The position numbers were made by a program, and so were the translations under genes. Of a stretch of 55,764 bases of DNA, positions 1 through 9,614 are shown one piece after another. The notes beneath the pieces were generated by a model. It made no database searches and was not told the origin of the DNA. It saw only the letters and a program-made list of their open reading frames with translations. Position 1 is the first letter of the stretch, and every line of letters starts with the position of its first letter. Source of the DNA: a virus; IMG/VR virus record IMGVR_UViG_3300035145_002852, positions 1 to 55,764 of that record; one strand, given 5' to 3'.

Positions 1-1
1 C

Positions 2-3000
2 TTTGGTGGGACTTGGGGAGGTGCGGGGTTAGAAGACCCAATTACGAGAGAAATACAGCCTAGATATTTAACACTAGAGTTCTACGCCAACTCACCGAAC
101 CCTCCTTTAACTCCTTCGAGTTCTTTGCCTAGCCTTGGTGCAGGCTTGAATACCATCAAAAATCAGATGGTATTTCTTGAAAACGAGATAGATGACGTTG
201 TGATGACGGGAGTTAGAGAGAAGACTGAGTACTCTATTTCTCTTCCTTTTTACGAGGTAAAGCATATCCCTGTTTACGAGGGGATGTTTGAGCCAAGTCG
301 TGTTAGTCGTTTGTTCCCTGAAGAAGTGCAGTTTATGACTACACTCTCACCTTCAGAAATAGGAAGATACACAGCAGGACATGAAGTACAAGTAGACCCT
401 TCTGACAAATCTCTATTTGCGAAAACAAGAGAAGTAGTAACAAAAGGCTCTGCTATAGGTAGGACTCAAAACCCTGCATATGGTCTTGTTAAGAATGTCT
501 CTTCTATTTCTAAGCTTAGTAAGAGGGTTGCTAGGTTTAGGGTTTGGGACTATAGCCCTACAGGTTTTGTAGAAATACCAGACTACCCTGCTGAATACAT
601 TGGAAAGCCTGCTCTTATTTTGACAGCGATGGATTTCAGCACCTTCCCTATAACGGAGCTAGGGTATCCTGACGTAGATGCTTTAACAGAGCAAGACACT
701 AATCCAAATGCGATTAAATACCCTACAGTAGAGCGAGGGAACTTTAATCTGAAGTACTCAGGTCTGAGTGTAGGGGATAAGGTAGAAATAGGCAGACCCT
801 TAGAAGGCTTCTCTCCTATTGTAAACACACAAGAGATTGCTTCTTCCGAAAACTCTTTGGGTTTGTCTATATACTCGCCTACCTTTGCAACGATAGAAGC
901 CATATGGGGAGGATGTGTTGTTATTTTGAATGGTAACGCTTCTTCTTTGTTTAGCTTTGGAAATAGCTTTTTAGAACGCCCTCCTCAGAGAGGAGATACT
1001 CTCATAGAGTCTCTAAGGAAGAACATTGACGACTCTTCTACTACAAGAAGAACTTACGAGGTCGGTGAAAATATTGGCTTAAGACAGAACACAGGAGAGT
1101 TCTTAGATATTACTCTACCTTCAGAGAATGACGTATATCTCTTGAACCCTTTTGAGATTAATAGCTTGGGTATAAAAGAGCTTTTAAATCAAGTAACACC
1201 CGATCCTCTCATGAATTTAGAAGGTCGTGTCGGGTTTGGTTCCTCACTTAGAGAACCTTTTAAATACCCAGCTTTAGATGGTTTAGAGTACAATGATAGT
1301 GGAGACTTTTCGATCCCTTATTTATCTGAACCTTCTGAGAGAGACTTGCTCCCACAGATCGCAGGAGAAATTAGAAAGATTATTTCTTCTAAGGTTGGTG
1401 ATGCTTTTGTCTATCCCGATGAGTTGAGGATGGAGGGGACTACTGACTTAGGTGACATTATTTCTAATGTGTCTCTTACGCCTTACTCTGATGATAACAC
1501 GCTCCCAAGTGTAGACGTTAGAAACGGAGATTTGCTTGTAGTAGACCTTGAAGCAAACAACTCGGCTACGGGGTTTGTAGAAATAAGCGGAGTAGACACT
1601 GACACAGATCGCTTGATCGCACCTAGATTTACTTCTCCTGTAGAAGCAGGTAAGCTCATCAAGTATGACTTGTTGAATTATTTCCATGCAGATAAGACAA
1701 ACACAGGCATTGGTATTTCTTTCAAACAAGATAACCTTAACCCTAATTATCTCATCACGATGAACTTGTCTTCTAATGGCACAGGCATCAAATACTCTGA
1801 ACTATTTCTATTTATAGAAGACAGTACAGCAGGTGCATTTTTAAATAGATTTAAGTTGAAGGATATTGGGTCAGGTCTTTCGATTGAGTTCCAAAGAGAG
1901 TCAGGTGTTTGGTATGTTGCTTCAGTAGGAGCACGACAACTTATTTCTAATCTTACTCTCGTAAATGACTATACTTTCACCTTTGAGATACCGAACCCTC
2001 TGCTGACAAATTCACAATGGGGTGGACTTTACACCTACTACACACTCGACCAAGGACTCGATGTTTTCACTTTTTGGGATCAAGATAGTATTCTGAATAT
2101 GAATGGGAACTTCGACTTTGTGGGGGTTGACGGTACGGGAGTAGATTACAAGGCAGACGTACTATTCTCTGATGGGAGCTATGTAGATGTAAATGGGCAA
2201 TCACAATCAGGAGAAGGAGCTACCTTTACTTTAGAAATAATGGCAGATCGTGTTTCTCTGAAAGAAATGAACGTCAACTTCGCCAATCAGTTTCTTCAGT
2301 TTGCAGAGGAGACAACTCCCACAGAGTTATACATCTATGACATAGAGATAGATTTTGTGAAGAACGGGGTTGTTAGCCCATTCTTCACAAGAATGAATAG
2401 TCATTCATTCTTAAATAATGGTGTCCCATACCTGTTAAAAAGAATAAGAAATGAAAACGAGTATGTCGTACATTCTTTGAGACATGGAAATAACTATGTC
2501 AACTTTGCAGACAAGAAGATGTCAGTATGGTCAGGATCAGAAGTCTATAAGAATAGCTCAAGTGAGGGGGTTATTTTCAACGGTGAGTGCGAGTTAGGGT
2601 TTATTGACTATGATGGTACAGATATTTCTTTAAGCCCTTCTAAGCTCAATTTACTCAAAACATCTGTAGACACTTCAAATATAAAGGGCGGAGACCTTGC
2701 CTTTGTAGAGACAGGCCACCACGCAGGTGTGTATCGTGTCTTAGATGTTGTGGGAGAAGAAGCAATAGATGAACCTAAAACTCTGAACTTTGGGTTCGGA
2801 GCATTAAAAGCCTTGCCTACTATTTCTTCACTCGATCTCGCAAACAACGCTATTGTGTTCAACGGCGACATTTCTGATTTCTACCATAGTTTGCAAGATA
2901 ATAACGGAGATAAAATAGGAGTGGTTCTTTCGGAAGCTAACATTAGAAGCTTGCCTCCTATTTCTGAAGATACGCTTGAAACTTCTGCAATTGTGTTAGA

Positions 3001-5050
3001 TGTCGTATCTTATGACGCAAGCACTTTTACTTTGGTGTTCGAGCCATCGTTATCTGTAAATCTTGGAAGTACCTCTCCCTTTACAGGCAACCACGAAGAC
3101 GTACTTTCTGTAGGTCAGTCTATTACAGGCATAAATAAAATACCTATTTCTTCTTATGAGGCTTTAGGTTTTTCTAACTCAGGCAGAATACCTGTAGAAA
3201 TAAATGTTGAAAGCATCTCTATATCTAGTGGCTTTGGTGGAGGAGCGGTTGGAGAGATTGGGGACTCCACTCACAACATCACACCTGTGTATGACTCCGA
3301 TGGATTCTTAACTCATATTTCTTTTGAGGGTATTTTTGCTAACTGCATACCTCTACATCCAAACTCATACGTCCTAGTAGAATTCTTGGACAACACCGCT
3401 ACCCTACAGACAAGACCCATATTTCTTTTGGCAGGAGATCAGATCACTCTGAAATACAGTGTAGATGCAGGCATATATACAGACAACATGTTCCCTACGA
3501 TGGGGACACGCAATTACACAGATAATCAAACACATTATTTCTCAACAGCTTTCAGCTATGGTATGAGAAATACGTTACCTGACATTACAACAAATGCAGG
3601 TGCTGGTCGTTATTCTGAGACTTCTGTAGTCTCTGTTCGTAGGCTTAGAAGGTTCACCCCTGCATTCTTTAACTTCAGTTCAGCATTTAAAGCTCTTAAC
3701 CTTCTTTATGAAGAGAGATGCGGATCAGTTCTGAGTATTACAAAAGACAATCTACCTCCAAATCTTATTACTTTGGTCAGTTCTCCTGTAGACAGAGAAA
3801 AGGCTTTAGACGATAATGGTACGGCTACTCAAATTGGGGACTTTACGGATGAAGGTGTAGTGAAGCAGGGAGACTACGTTAAAGTCTTTGACAGTAACTC
3901 TGAAGAAGTCTTGTACCTCAAGGTTATAGATTTTGCCGCTGACACATTAACTTGTAAGTACATCAACGGGGTTGTACCTACGGTCATAGATAACCACACG
4001 TTTAAGCTAGAAATAAAGAAGCACATTGTCCCACAGCTTCAGTCCTACAACAGCTTTGTTGAAACAGCTTTGGTGGAGAAATACACGTCTCTAACGGGAC
4101 AAGTAGATTTAATAGACGGAGAGTTATTTCTTACTGACCCGAACCAAGATTTCTCAAATGTAGAGCCTGAAGACTATATCCTTATAGACCCTCAAGGATT
4201 ACTCTCAGGTACAATCTCTGAATATGGAGCACCTAGACGTGGGGATATAGGGAAGGAAGGTACGCTCGTTTATGATGATACGAATGACCCAAGCCCATTT
4301 GACGACAACCGTGGTGTCTATAAGGTTGTCTCTGTGGACACAGATGCGAGCACTATTTCCGTAGAGCCTGTGGCTACCTATTCAGGCTTTTCACCTGCTG
4401 AGTATAATCTGATACCTACAATCAAAGGAGAAGACGGAGCTGGCTTGAGGGAGACGAGAATGATCTCTGATGGCTCACATGCGAGTCCCGACAACATTCA
4501 GTTTTCTATCGCTCCTTTTACTTATAAGGTCTTCAGTAGAAAACAAGAAGTTAATCAAGATTTAGTAGATACTGTTCTCTTCCTAAGAGAACGCACTCTT
4601 TCTTGGGCTGAGAAGATGCTTAGTTATGGAAGGCTCAAGCCTTCCACATGGGCTTTATATGAAACAGAAGATTATATTTCTACGATTGGTCTTGGAGACC
4701 CTACGCACCCAAGCAATCAAGAATTAGTCAGCATAGAAGGAGAGGTTGATCACCAACCTAATGATGTACCTTTCGTAACTTCATTTGAGTGTCTGTCTGT
4801 TCTTGACCGTAGGTTCTTAACTGAAGACATTAAGGTTTTTGCAGAAGGGTATGGCTCTTTCTACACTAGCCCTAATGAAAACATTGGGATAACAACACTC
4901 TTAAATAATGGTATTTCCTTTATGGATGCGAGAGATATACGGTATTCTTGGATTAACGTCCGAGTAAACCGACTGAAAGGGACTTTAGTTGAAGCGTCTC
5001 GTGTAGATTTCTCTAACCCGACTCAGAAAGCATTAAAGGACTTACAATGA
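2..5050 (+). CDS. Large virion structural protein, 5' end cut by window edge
   Basis: The reading frame is open from base 2 to the TGA at 5048-5050, so the TTG at 125 is only the first possible start inside the window; the true start lies upstream and the protein exceeds 1,680 residues. I recognise no named domain. It is rich in Ser, Thr, Asn, Gly and short hydrophobic runs, typical of beta-structured phage tail or fibre proteins. The last ~200 residues change character: a helical stretch (FLRERTLSWAEKM) followed by an ending with RYSWINVRVNRLKGTL, which may be an assembly domain. It is coupled by a 4-bp ATGA overlap to the small coiled-coil gene that follows. A virion role is inferred from size, composition and neighbours; exact function unknown. 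Confidence 0.75.
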   Translation, partial: FGGTWGGAGLEDPITREIQPRYLTLEFYANSPNPPLTPSSSLPSLGAGLNTIKNQMVFLENEIDDVVMTGVREKTEYSISLPFYEVKHIPVYEGMFEPSRVSRLFPEEVQFMTTLSPSEIGRYTAGHEVQVDPSDKSLFAKTREVVTKGSAIGRTQNPAYGLVKNVSSISKLSKRVARFRVWDYSPTGFVEIPDYPAEYIGKPALILTAMDFSTFPITELGYPDVDALTEQDTNPNAIKYPTVERGNFNLKYSGLSVGDKVEIGRPLEGFSPIVNTQEIASSENSLGLSIYSPTFATIEAIWGGCVVILNGNASSLFSFGNSFLERPPQRGDTLIESLRKNIDDSSTTRRTYEVGENIGLRQNTGEFLDITLPSENDVYLLNPFEINSLGIKELLNQVTPDPLMNLEGRVGFGSSLREPFKYPALDGLEYNDSGDFSIPYLSEPSERDLLPQIAGEIRKIISSKVGDAFVYPDELRMEGTTDLGDIISNVSLTPYSDDNTLPSVDVRNGDLLVVDLEANNSATGFVEISGVDTDTDRLIAPRFTSPVEAGKLIKYDLLNYFHADKTNTGIGISFKQDNLNPNYLITMNLSSNGTGIKYSELFLFIEDSTAGAFLNRFKLKDIGSGLSIEFQRESGVWYVASVGARQLISNLTLVNDYTFTFEIPNPLLTNSQWGGLYTYYTLDQGLDVFTFWDQDSILNMNGNFDFVGVDGTGVDYKADVLFSDGSYVDVNGQSQSGEGATFTLEIMADRVSLKEMNVNFANQFLQFAEETTPTELYIYDIEIDFVKNGVVSPFFTRMNSHSFLNNGVPYLLKRIRNENEYVVHSLRHGNNYVNFADKKMSVWSGSEVYKNSSSEGVIFNGECELGFIDYDGTDISLSPSKLNLLKTSVDTSNIKGGDLAFVETGHHAGVYRVLDVVGEEAIDEPKTLNFGFGALKALPTISSLDLANNAIVFNGDISDFYHSLQDNNGDKIGVVLSEANIRSLPPISEDTLETSAIVLDVVSYDASTFTLVFEPSLSVNLGSTSPFTGNHEDVLSVGQSITGINKIPISSYEALGFSNSGRIPVEINVESISISSGFGGGAVGEIGDSTHNITPVYDSDGFLTHISFEGIFANCIPLHPNSYVLVEFLDNTATLQTRPIFLLAGDQITLKYSVDAGIYTDNMFPTMGTRNYTDNQTHYFSTAFSYGMRNTLPDITTNAGAGRYSETSVVSVRRLRRFTPAFFNFSSAFKALNLLYEERCGSVLSITKDNLPPNLITLVSSPVDREKALDDNGTATQIGDFTDEGVVKQGDYVKVFDSNSEEVLYLKVIDFAADTLTCKYINGVVPTVIDNHTFKLEIKKHIVPQLQSYNSFVETALVEKYTSLTGQVDLIDGELFLTDPNQDFSNVEPEDYILIDPQGLLSGTISEYGAPRRGDIGKEGTLVYDDTNDPSPFDDNRGVYKVVSVDTDASTISVEPVATYSGFSPAEYNLIPTIKGEDGAGLRETRMISDGSHASPDNIQFSIAPFTYKVFSRKQEVNQDLVDTVLFLRERTLSWAEKMLSYGRLKPSTWALYETEDYISTIGLGDPTHPSNQELVSIEGEVDHQPNDVPFVTSFECLSVLDRRFLTEDIKVFAEGYGSFYTSPNENIGITTLLNNGISFMDARDIRYSWINVRVNRLKGTLVEASRVDFSNPTQKALKDLQ

Positions 5051-5247
5051 GCAGTGAATGGAAAAAGCCAAACTCTGAGCCAAAGTTTGAAGGGGACGCA
5101 AACAAGTTCCTATCTGATTTGAAGGTCGTACAAGCTTTGCTTGAGAAACAGTTGCAAGCAGAAATCAGCAATCTCCAAAAGTCTGAACTTGAACTAAAGA
5201 GAGTACAAGCTCAATCAAGACGAAGAAGAGAGCAGAAAGATGGCTGA
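5047..5247 (+). CDS. Small coiled-coil protein
   Basis: A 66-residue protein whose ATG overlaps the stop of the upstream structural gene (ATGA) and whose end overlaps the next gene by 8 bp, so all three are probably translationally coupled. Residues ~18-60 are highly charged, with regularly spaced Leu/Val (LKVVQALLEKQLQAEISNL), predicting one long helix or coiled coil; the tail is basic (QSRRRREQKDG). There is no signal peptide or membrane segment. Its position between two large virion-type genes suggests a small assembly or structural partner, which is inference. I do not recognise the family. Confidence 0.65.
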   Translation: MSSEWKKPNSEPKFEGDANKFLSDLKVVQALLEKQLQAEISNLQKSELELKRVQAQSRRRREQKDG

Positions 5248-7660
5248 TATTATACAGAACCCTCCGGTATGGACAGGTATAGACACAAGAAAAGCCAATG
5301 AGTGGATAGACCAAACTATCAGACCTGTGGCTGAAAGTGTTGATGGTTTCTTTCAGACCATCATAGGCTTTGAGCAGTTCTTGCAAGAAATACTAGATTT
5401 TGCGATCACCTTTCTACAAGGGATCAAGAACCCTTTAATTGCACTCATACAAGCTATCATAGATTCTCTGAGAGCCATATTGAATGACCTCTCACAGGCG
5501 GGGTTCTATTTTACTTTAGATTCTGCATTGAACGATGCTTCTTCTTTCAAAGAAATATCTAAGTTTGAAGGTGGGTATAGTCGTTTTAAAAGACAGCTCA
5601 CGGAAAAACTTACGAACCCCAAAGATTTGGGCAGACCTAATTTCTCTGAACTTACAGGGTTGCTTACGATTACAGCATATGCGTCTTCTGACGTAGATGA
5701 TTGGATCGCAACCTATAACGCTATCATTAAATTCTGCCGACTTTTTAAGATCGAGTCTGTTTCTTTCTATACCCCACCTGTGAATATTTCTTCGAGCTTC
5801 TATAAAACAAGGTTTGGGTTAAAAACAGAGCTTACCGCTAAGGAGATCGACATAGATCAGCAACCTGAAGGACTACTCTTAAAATGGAGCTTACCTTCAG
5901 TGAGAAAGTCTCCTGTTTTTCCAGAAATAAAAGCTCCGCCTAACTCTTTTCTGATTACTATCTCAACTAGAGCAACACCTCTAATGCTTGTCAAAGAAAG
6001 ACAAGTGTCTTCTTCTACAAGTGGGGGTTCTACACTCAACACGATAATCGAGCCTCTATATCTAAACCCAAAGAAGAATGAGGTGGCGACTACTTTACTA
6101 TTGTCTGAAATGTACAATACAAACCGAAGAAATATTGGAAGCCGATTATTTAGGTTATTTTTAGATAGTGCGTGTATTAAAGACCCAAACGCTGAGATCG
6201 GAGCAGGTCAGTATAAAATATATGCTACAGACTACATCAACTCACCTTTAAAGATCAGCTTAGAAAAAATAAAAGAGGAGTCACATAGTTTCCTAATAGA
6301 AACAGGTGTCTTCGGGGTTGTGTTTACAGGTTCTGATTACAAAGAAGAGTTCTCCTATCGAGAGCTTCCTAAAAAGCTCTACGATAGGACTAGCGACAGA
6401 TATTCTGAAGACATCTCTAAATACTATATTTCTATCTGTTCCGTCATGGATGTAGATGACGATTTACAGAAGATGATCTTCCCTGACATCTCTATAGATA
6501 GTGAGTATGTCTCAAAGACTCACCCTTCTTTCTCTATCCCAATAGAGCACAAGGCGATTGATTCAATCACGCTCACATATATAAATGCGGTCAAAGAAGC
6601 ATTGACTAGGTTTTTGGTCTACGAGAAAACACTACACTCTAAAAGTCTGAAAACAATGCAGAGTCAGTACGATGTAGATCGTCTTGCTATAGAGAGAATA
6701 TACAGCTTGTTTAACAGGAACTCTAGCTCTCCTGTCTTTAAACAACTCGCAACACAAAAGCCTGAGAAATACTGTCTAAGCATAAAAGAAAAAGTAGATG
6801 GTGCAGTACAAGTACTCTTAAGCAGAGGTCTTCCTGAGAAAAAAGACATAGAAAGAATCCTCGAAGACTTGAAATACTTTACTGAAGGTAGACTAGGGTC
6901 AAGAGAAGACTATTATTTCTACAAGTCTTTAAGCACTCTAAAAAACCAAGGAGACGATGGGATATATGCAGACATTCGTTTAGGAGATGAAGAATACACC
7001 TCTTTAGAAGTGAGGAAAAAAGAACCTTGGTTTAGAGATGGTATTTCTTCAAGCTTTAAGTCTGAAGGAGATACGCTCACACATGTAGATGAAAAAGGCA
7101 TCTCTACTCCTTTGTTTAAAAAAGGAGATGACATCATTTATCCTATCCTAGAATCAGAGCTGTTTGGAAACTACGATGAGCTATTTCAAAGCCTCCCTTC
7201 AAAGAAGAAAGAAATAGCAGTCGGAGAAAGTGAATGGAAGTTTGTTCGGTTCTTTGGCAAGTTCCCTGAACTTGAAGAATTCTTAGAGAAAATAGAGTCT
7301 TTTCTCCTCTCTATTTCTAAGTCACTTGCGGGGTTCATAGACGCACTAATAGAATACATCAATCTCATAAAACAAAGAATAGCGTCACTCATGGCTTTCA
7401 TCGCTCGGATAAAAGCTATCATCGACATGCTCTTAGACTTAAGACTTCCTGACACAAATATTAAGTACCTCGTCACAAGATCGAGAGGTACTCTAGGCTT
7501 TGTAGAAGACCTCTCGGCTTCAAAGGAACAGCCCCTGTCTGGAAGTGGGGTTTATTCCACTTATGCGACTCTTGTGTTTGGCTCAGGTCTACCAAAGATC
7601 GCAGAAGACTTTATCTTAGGGTTCCTTACTCCAGATAAAGAAATTGAACAGATAGAATAG
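5240..7660 (+). CDS. 806-aa probable virion protein with amphipathic helical blocks
   Basis: The ATG at 5240 overlaps the end of the coiled-coil gene. Residues ~45-90 and ~690-745 are long runs of Ile/Leu/Ala helix broken by Lys, Asp and Arg (for example NPLIALIQAIIDSLRAIL and LIEYINLIKQRIASL). These look amphipathic and are reminiscent of tape-measure or membrane-interacting phage proteins. Between them lies a long mixed, mostly hydrophilic part with a beta-rich section near residues 200-260 (FLITISTRATPLMLV). There is no signal peptide. It sits in a tight cluster with a large structural gene upstream and a helical 290-aa gene 9 bp downstream. A virion role is likely from context; the precise one is unknown. 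Confidence 0.65.
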   Translation: MADIIQNPPVWTGIDTRKANEWIDQTIRPVAESVDGFFQTIIGFEQFLQEILDFAITFLQGIKNPLIALIQAIIDSLRAILNDLSQAGFYFTLDSALNDASSFKEISKFEGGYSRFKRQLTEKLTNPKDLGRPNFSELTGLLTITAYASSDVDDWIATYNAIIKFCRLFKIESVSFYTPPVNISSSFYKTRFGLKTELTAKEIDIDQQPEGLLLKWSLPSVRKSPVFPEIKAPPNSFLITISTRATPLMLVKERQVSSSTSGGSTLNTIIEPLYLNPKKNEVATTLLLSEMYNTNRRNIGSRLFRLFLDSACIKDPNAEIGAGQYKIYATDYINSPLKISLEKIKEESHSFLIETGVFGVVFTGSDYKEEFSYRELPKKLYDRTSDRYSEDISKYYISICSVMDVDDDLQKMIFPDISIDSEYVSKTHPSFSIPIEHKAIDSITLTYINAVKEALTRFLVYEKTLHSKSLKTMQSQYDVDRLAIERIYSLFNRNSSSPVFKQLATQKPEKYCLSIKEKVDGAVQVLLSRGLPEKKDIERILEDLKYFTEGRLGSREDYYFYKSLSTLKNQGDDGIYADIRLGDEEYTSLEVRKKEPWFRDGISSSFKSEGDTLTHVDEKGISTPLFKKGDDIIYPILESELFGNYDELFQSLPSKKKEIAVGESEWKFVRFFGKFPELEEFLEKIESFLLSISKSLAGFIDALIEYINLIKQRIASLMAFIARIKAIIDMLLDLRLPDTNIKYLVTRSRGTLGFVEDLSASKEQPLSGSGVYSTYATLVFGSGLPKIAEDFILGFLTPDKEIEQIE

Positions 7661-7669
7661 GGAGTCCTC

Positions 7670-8542
7670 ATGAGCTTTGGTTGGACATTAATGTTTAGAG
7701 AGGGGCAGTGGCTAGAGCTGAGGTCGTTTCTCTTAAAGCAAAGAACGAATGTTGCTGAGAGAATTCAGTACATCGAAGAAGAAATACGCAAGATCGGGGA
7801 AGTCTCTATTGTTTATGAAAGAGAGATACCTGATGACATCACCTCTCCTATGACAGAGAGGAGAAAGAGCATTATTGTTTCAGACAATACTTCTCTCTCA
7901 AAACTAATCAAAGCATATGTGGTCAAAGGTGGGAATCCTTTTGATATTTCTATGTTTTTACATCCAGATAAGAAAATAATACAAGAGGTGGAGGGAGGTT
8001 CTCCTGTTGAAACAGAAACACAGCCTTACGGTGGAGTAGTTTTTCCTAAATCAGACGATAATTTCTTTGCTGTTATTTCTGAAGCTGGTCTCTTACCTAT
8101 ATGGAAAGACCCTTACCGAAAGTTAGGTCTAAGGAAAAACATATGGGACGAGAAGCTAAGTCCCGATGAAGTTCTTATTAGAACTAGAGAAGCTCGCAAA
8201 TGGGTGTCGAAAGAAATAAAAGAGCTAAGAAATAACCTAGAAGCAAAGATCATAAAGCTTTGCGACTTAAAAGAGCAACTTAAGCTTGAGCAGAAAGAAA
8301 TACTCGCAGGTTGTGTTGGGGGGTTTTCTTCCTCAGATTTAGATGCAGACTTTGAGAAGTTTAAAAAAGACCGACATCTCAGCACGATCATAGATTATTT
8401 CGACAGTAACTTCTTCCAAAAAGACGAGGACGGGAATATTGATTTCTCTAAGTCGGTGCCAGCGAGAATAAAAATAAAATTTTACAGAGACATGTATCTT
8501 GAAGACGCAAACGACGGCTCTGAGAAGTTCACCTCTCTTTGA
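7670..8542 (+). CDS. Hypothetical helical protein of the plus-strand structural cluster
   Basis: A 290-residue protein starting at ATG 7670 behind a GGAG ribosome binding site at about 7660, 9 bp after the 806-aa gene. Predicted helical segments lie at the N-terminus (~15-45, LKQRTNVAERIQYIEEEI) and in the middle (~180-225, charged and leucine-rich, coiled-coil-like). No membrane segment, signal peptide or catalytic motif is visible. It is the last gene of this structural group: a 73-bp gap with a possible promoter follows. Function unknown; a virion or assembly role is inferred only from its neighbours. Confidence 0.6.
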   Translation: MSFGWTLMFREGQWLELRSFLLKQRTNVAERIQYIEEEIRKIGEVSIVYEREIPDDITSPMTERRKSIIVSDNTSLSKLIKAYVVKGGNPFDISMFLHPDKKIIQEVEGGSPVETETQPYGGVVFPKSDDNFFAVISEAGLLPIWKDPYRKLGLRKNIWDEKLSPDEVLIRTREARKWVSKEIKELRNNLEAKIIKLCDLKEQLKLEQKEILAGCVGGFSSSDLDADFEKFKKDRHLSTIIDYFDSNFFQKDEDGNIDFSKSVPARIKIKFYRDMYLEDANDGSEKFTSL

Positions 8543-8543
8543 G

Positions 8544-8572
8544 TTGTTTATTTATTTTGTCCTACTTATGTT
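8544..8572 (+). promoter_or_regulatory. Weak candidate sigma-70-like promoter
   Basis: In the gap between the structural group and the small-gene/tRNA region, TTGTTT (8544-8549) and TATGTT (8567-8572) are separated by 17 bp. Both boxes are poor matches to the consensus, so this is only a candidate start for the 8616 gene and the tRNA region. AT-rich DNA yields such matches by chance. Confidence 0.2.
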
Positions 8573-8615
8573 GTAAGAAGTAACACCCAATCCAACTCAG
8601 AAAAAGAGAAACACC

Positions 8616-8915
8616 ATGAAATACGACAACATTAGCGTTAAAAGTGTAATGCTCAAGTACTTAAACAAGAAATCTTCCGACTACACTTACTCAACTCTGA
8701 CTGAAAAAGAGTTCGTATTTCTTAACCTTGTAAGCACACACCCCTCTTATCGTACTGACAAGATCATTGGTCTTTGGCGAAACGCTACAAGAGCAAATGA
8801 CTTCGATAACGTCATAAACAGTTTAAAAGCAAAAGGTTTTCTCCTAGAGGACATAAACCTTGAGCTGTATCTTATTAGCTCAAAGGGTATGCTTGAGCTG
8901 AAAAAGATCAAGTAA
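8616..8915 (+). CDS. Small hypothetical protein (99 aa)
   Basis: Encoded alone after a 73-bp gap; the upstream AGAG at ~8603 is only a weak ribosome binding site. The protein is basic, mixed helix and strand, with a pattern that could be a winged helix: helices around residues 26-40 and 62-75, then a LYLISSKGMLELKKI ending that resembles a wing and last helix. That structural reading is a guess. No catalytic or metal-binding motif is visible. It is the first gene of the small-gene/tRNA region. Confidence 0.55.
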   Translation: MKYDNISVKSVMLKYLNKKSSDYTYSTLTEKEFVFLNLVSTHPSYRTDKIIGLWRNATRANDFDNVINSLKAKGFLLEDINLELYLISSKGMLELKKIK

Positions 8916-8966
8916 TCTGAAAAAAGATGACTAACTTGTGCCTTTTGAGGGTATAAAGACACACAG

Positions 8967-9030
8967 GAGCTTCTTCCACTACTTTATTCTGCTCATTCTG
9001 AACGGTGTGTATGATTAAACGAAGAAGCTC
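8967..9030 (+). repeat. 10-bp perfect inverted repeat just upstream of tRNA-Arg
   Basis: GAGCTTCTTC at 8967-8976 is the exact reverse complement of GAAGAAGCTC at 9021-9030, with 44 bases between. The right arm ends 5 bases before the tRNA. In RNA this would form a stem closing a large loop, a plausible pre-tRNA processing structure. A -10-like TATAAA lies at 8952-8957 just before the left arm, without a well-spaced -35. Confidence 0.4.
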
Positions 9031-9035
9031 TTTCC

Positions 9036-9108
9036 GCATCCTTAGCTCAGTTGGAAGAGCATCGGCCTTCTAAGCCGCAGGTCGTAGGTTCGAGTCCTAC
9101 AGGATGTA
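9036..9108 (+). tRNA. tRNA-Arg (anticodon UCU)
   Basis: A full cloverleaf can be drawn. The acceptor stem pairs 9036-9042 with 9101-9107 (one G-U), the D stem is GCTC/GAGC, and the T arm is GTAGG/CCTAC with loop TTCGAGT. The anticodon stem at 9062-9066/9074-9078 has one mismatched terminal pair; its loop CTTCTAA puts anticodon TCT at 9069-9071. The discriminator base is A9108 and no CCA is encoded. It decodes AGA, a codon common in these genes. Confidence 0.93.
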
Positions 9109-9130
9109 TTAGACTTCCTTACTTTACAAG

Positions 9131-9149
9131 TGAGTAGGTAGTCTACTCA
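9131..9149 (+). other. Hairpin downstream of tRNA-Arg
   Basis: TGAGTAG (9131-9137) and CTACTCA (9143-9149) form a perfect 7-bp stem with a 5-nt loop, 22 nt after the tRNA. No T-run follows, so it is not a classic terminator; it may be a processing or 3'-protecting element. An (AC)7 microsatellite follows at 9157-9171. Confidence 0.4.
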
Positions 9150-9186
9150 GTCCCCAACACACACACACACAGAAAGGATTTTTCCT

Positions 9187-9396
9187 ATGGGTGACAAAAA
9201 CAACGGTAAGAATGGCTATGAGATTCGTGAATCTCTACTCAGTATGGCTGTCGGTATACTCTCAGAGAGAGACTCACGTCTTCGTGAAAATGAGTACCTG
9301 AAGCCAGAAGGGACTCGTAACCCCATCAACGGTTACGATCTTGACGAGGTTCTCAAAACTGCTGAACGACTCTATGAGTTTGTAAGTCAGAAATAA
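9187..9396 (+). CDS. Small conserved-looking phage protein (69 aa)
   Basis: The ATG at 9187 is preceded by AAAGGA at 9173-9178. The sequence has a GYEIRESLLSMAVGILSER segment (residues ~11-29) and a DLDEVLKTAERLYEFV ending, a combination I associate with short uncharacterised proteins in many large myoviruses; I cannot verify this here. It is soluble, helical and has no metal-binding residues. It lies between the Arg and Glu tRNA genes, so it is co-transcribed with the tRNA cluster. Function unknown. Confidence 0.65.
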   Translation: MGDKNNGKNGYEIRESLLSMAVGILSERDSRLRENEYLKPEGTRNPINGYDLDEVLKTAERLYEFVSQK

Positions 9397-9450
9397 GTCA
9401 TTCTGAAAGAGGCTGTGGCTAGAAATAGTTTGAGTCTCTTTCCCCCATCC

Positions 9451-9522
9451 GGTCCCATCGTCTAGTGGTCAGGACTGCGGCCTTTCACGCCGTCAACACG
9501 GGTTCAAATCCCGTTGGGATCA
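9451..9522 (+). tRNA. tRNA-Glu (anticodon UUC)
   Basis: The acceptor stem is 9451-9457/9515-9521 with one G-U pair. The anticodon stem is GCGGC/GCCGT with loop CTTTCAC, giving anticodon TTC at 9484-9486. The T arm is ACGGG/CCCGT with loop TTCAAAT. Discriminator A9522; CCA is not encoded. It decodes GAA, part of the over-represented AGAAATA heptamer. Confidence 0.94.
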
Positions 9523-9539
9523 TTCAAATAATGAGAATA

Positions 9540-9592
9540 GGACTCTTAAAGTCCTTAAAGATTACTGAGAATATCTTTTAAAGAGAGATATT
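9540..9592 (+). other. Two small hairpins between tRNA-Glu and tRNA-Lys
   Basis: GGACT (9540-9544) pairs with AGTCC (9550-9554), and AATATCT (from about 9570) pairs with AGATATT (ending about 9592). Both lie in the spacer between two tRNA genes, where they may help process the precursor transcript. No T-run follows either. Confidence 0.35.
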
Positions 9593-9614
9593 TGACGATA
9601 TAGCTCTTTTATGT

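Noticed and set aside
9157-9171. (AC)7 tract as a phase-variation switch
   Set aside because: It lies in the untranslated leader before the 9187 gene, is short, and does not separate promoter boxes that I can identify.
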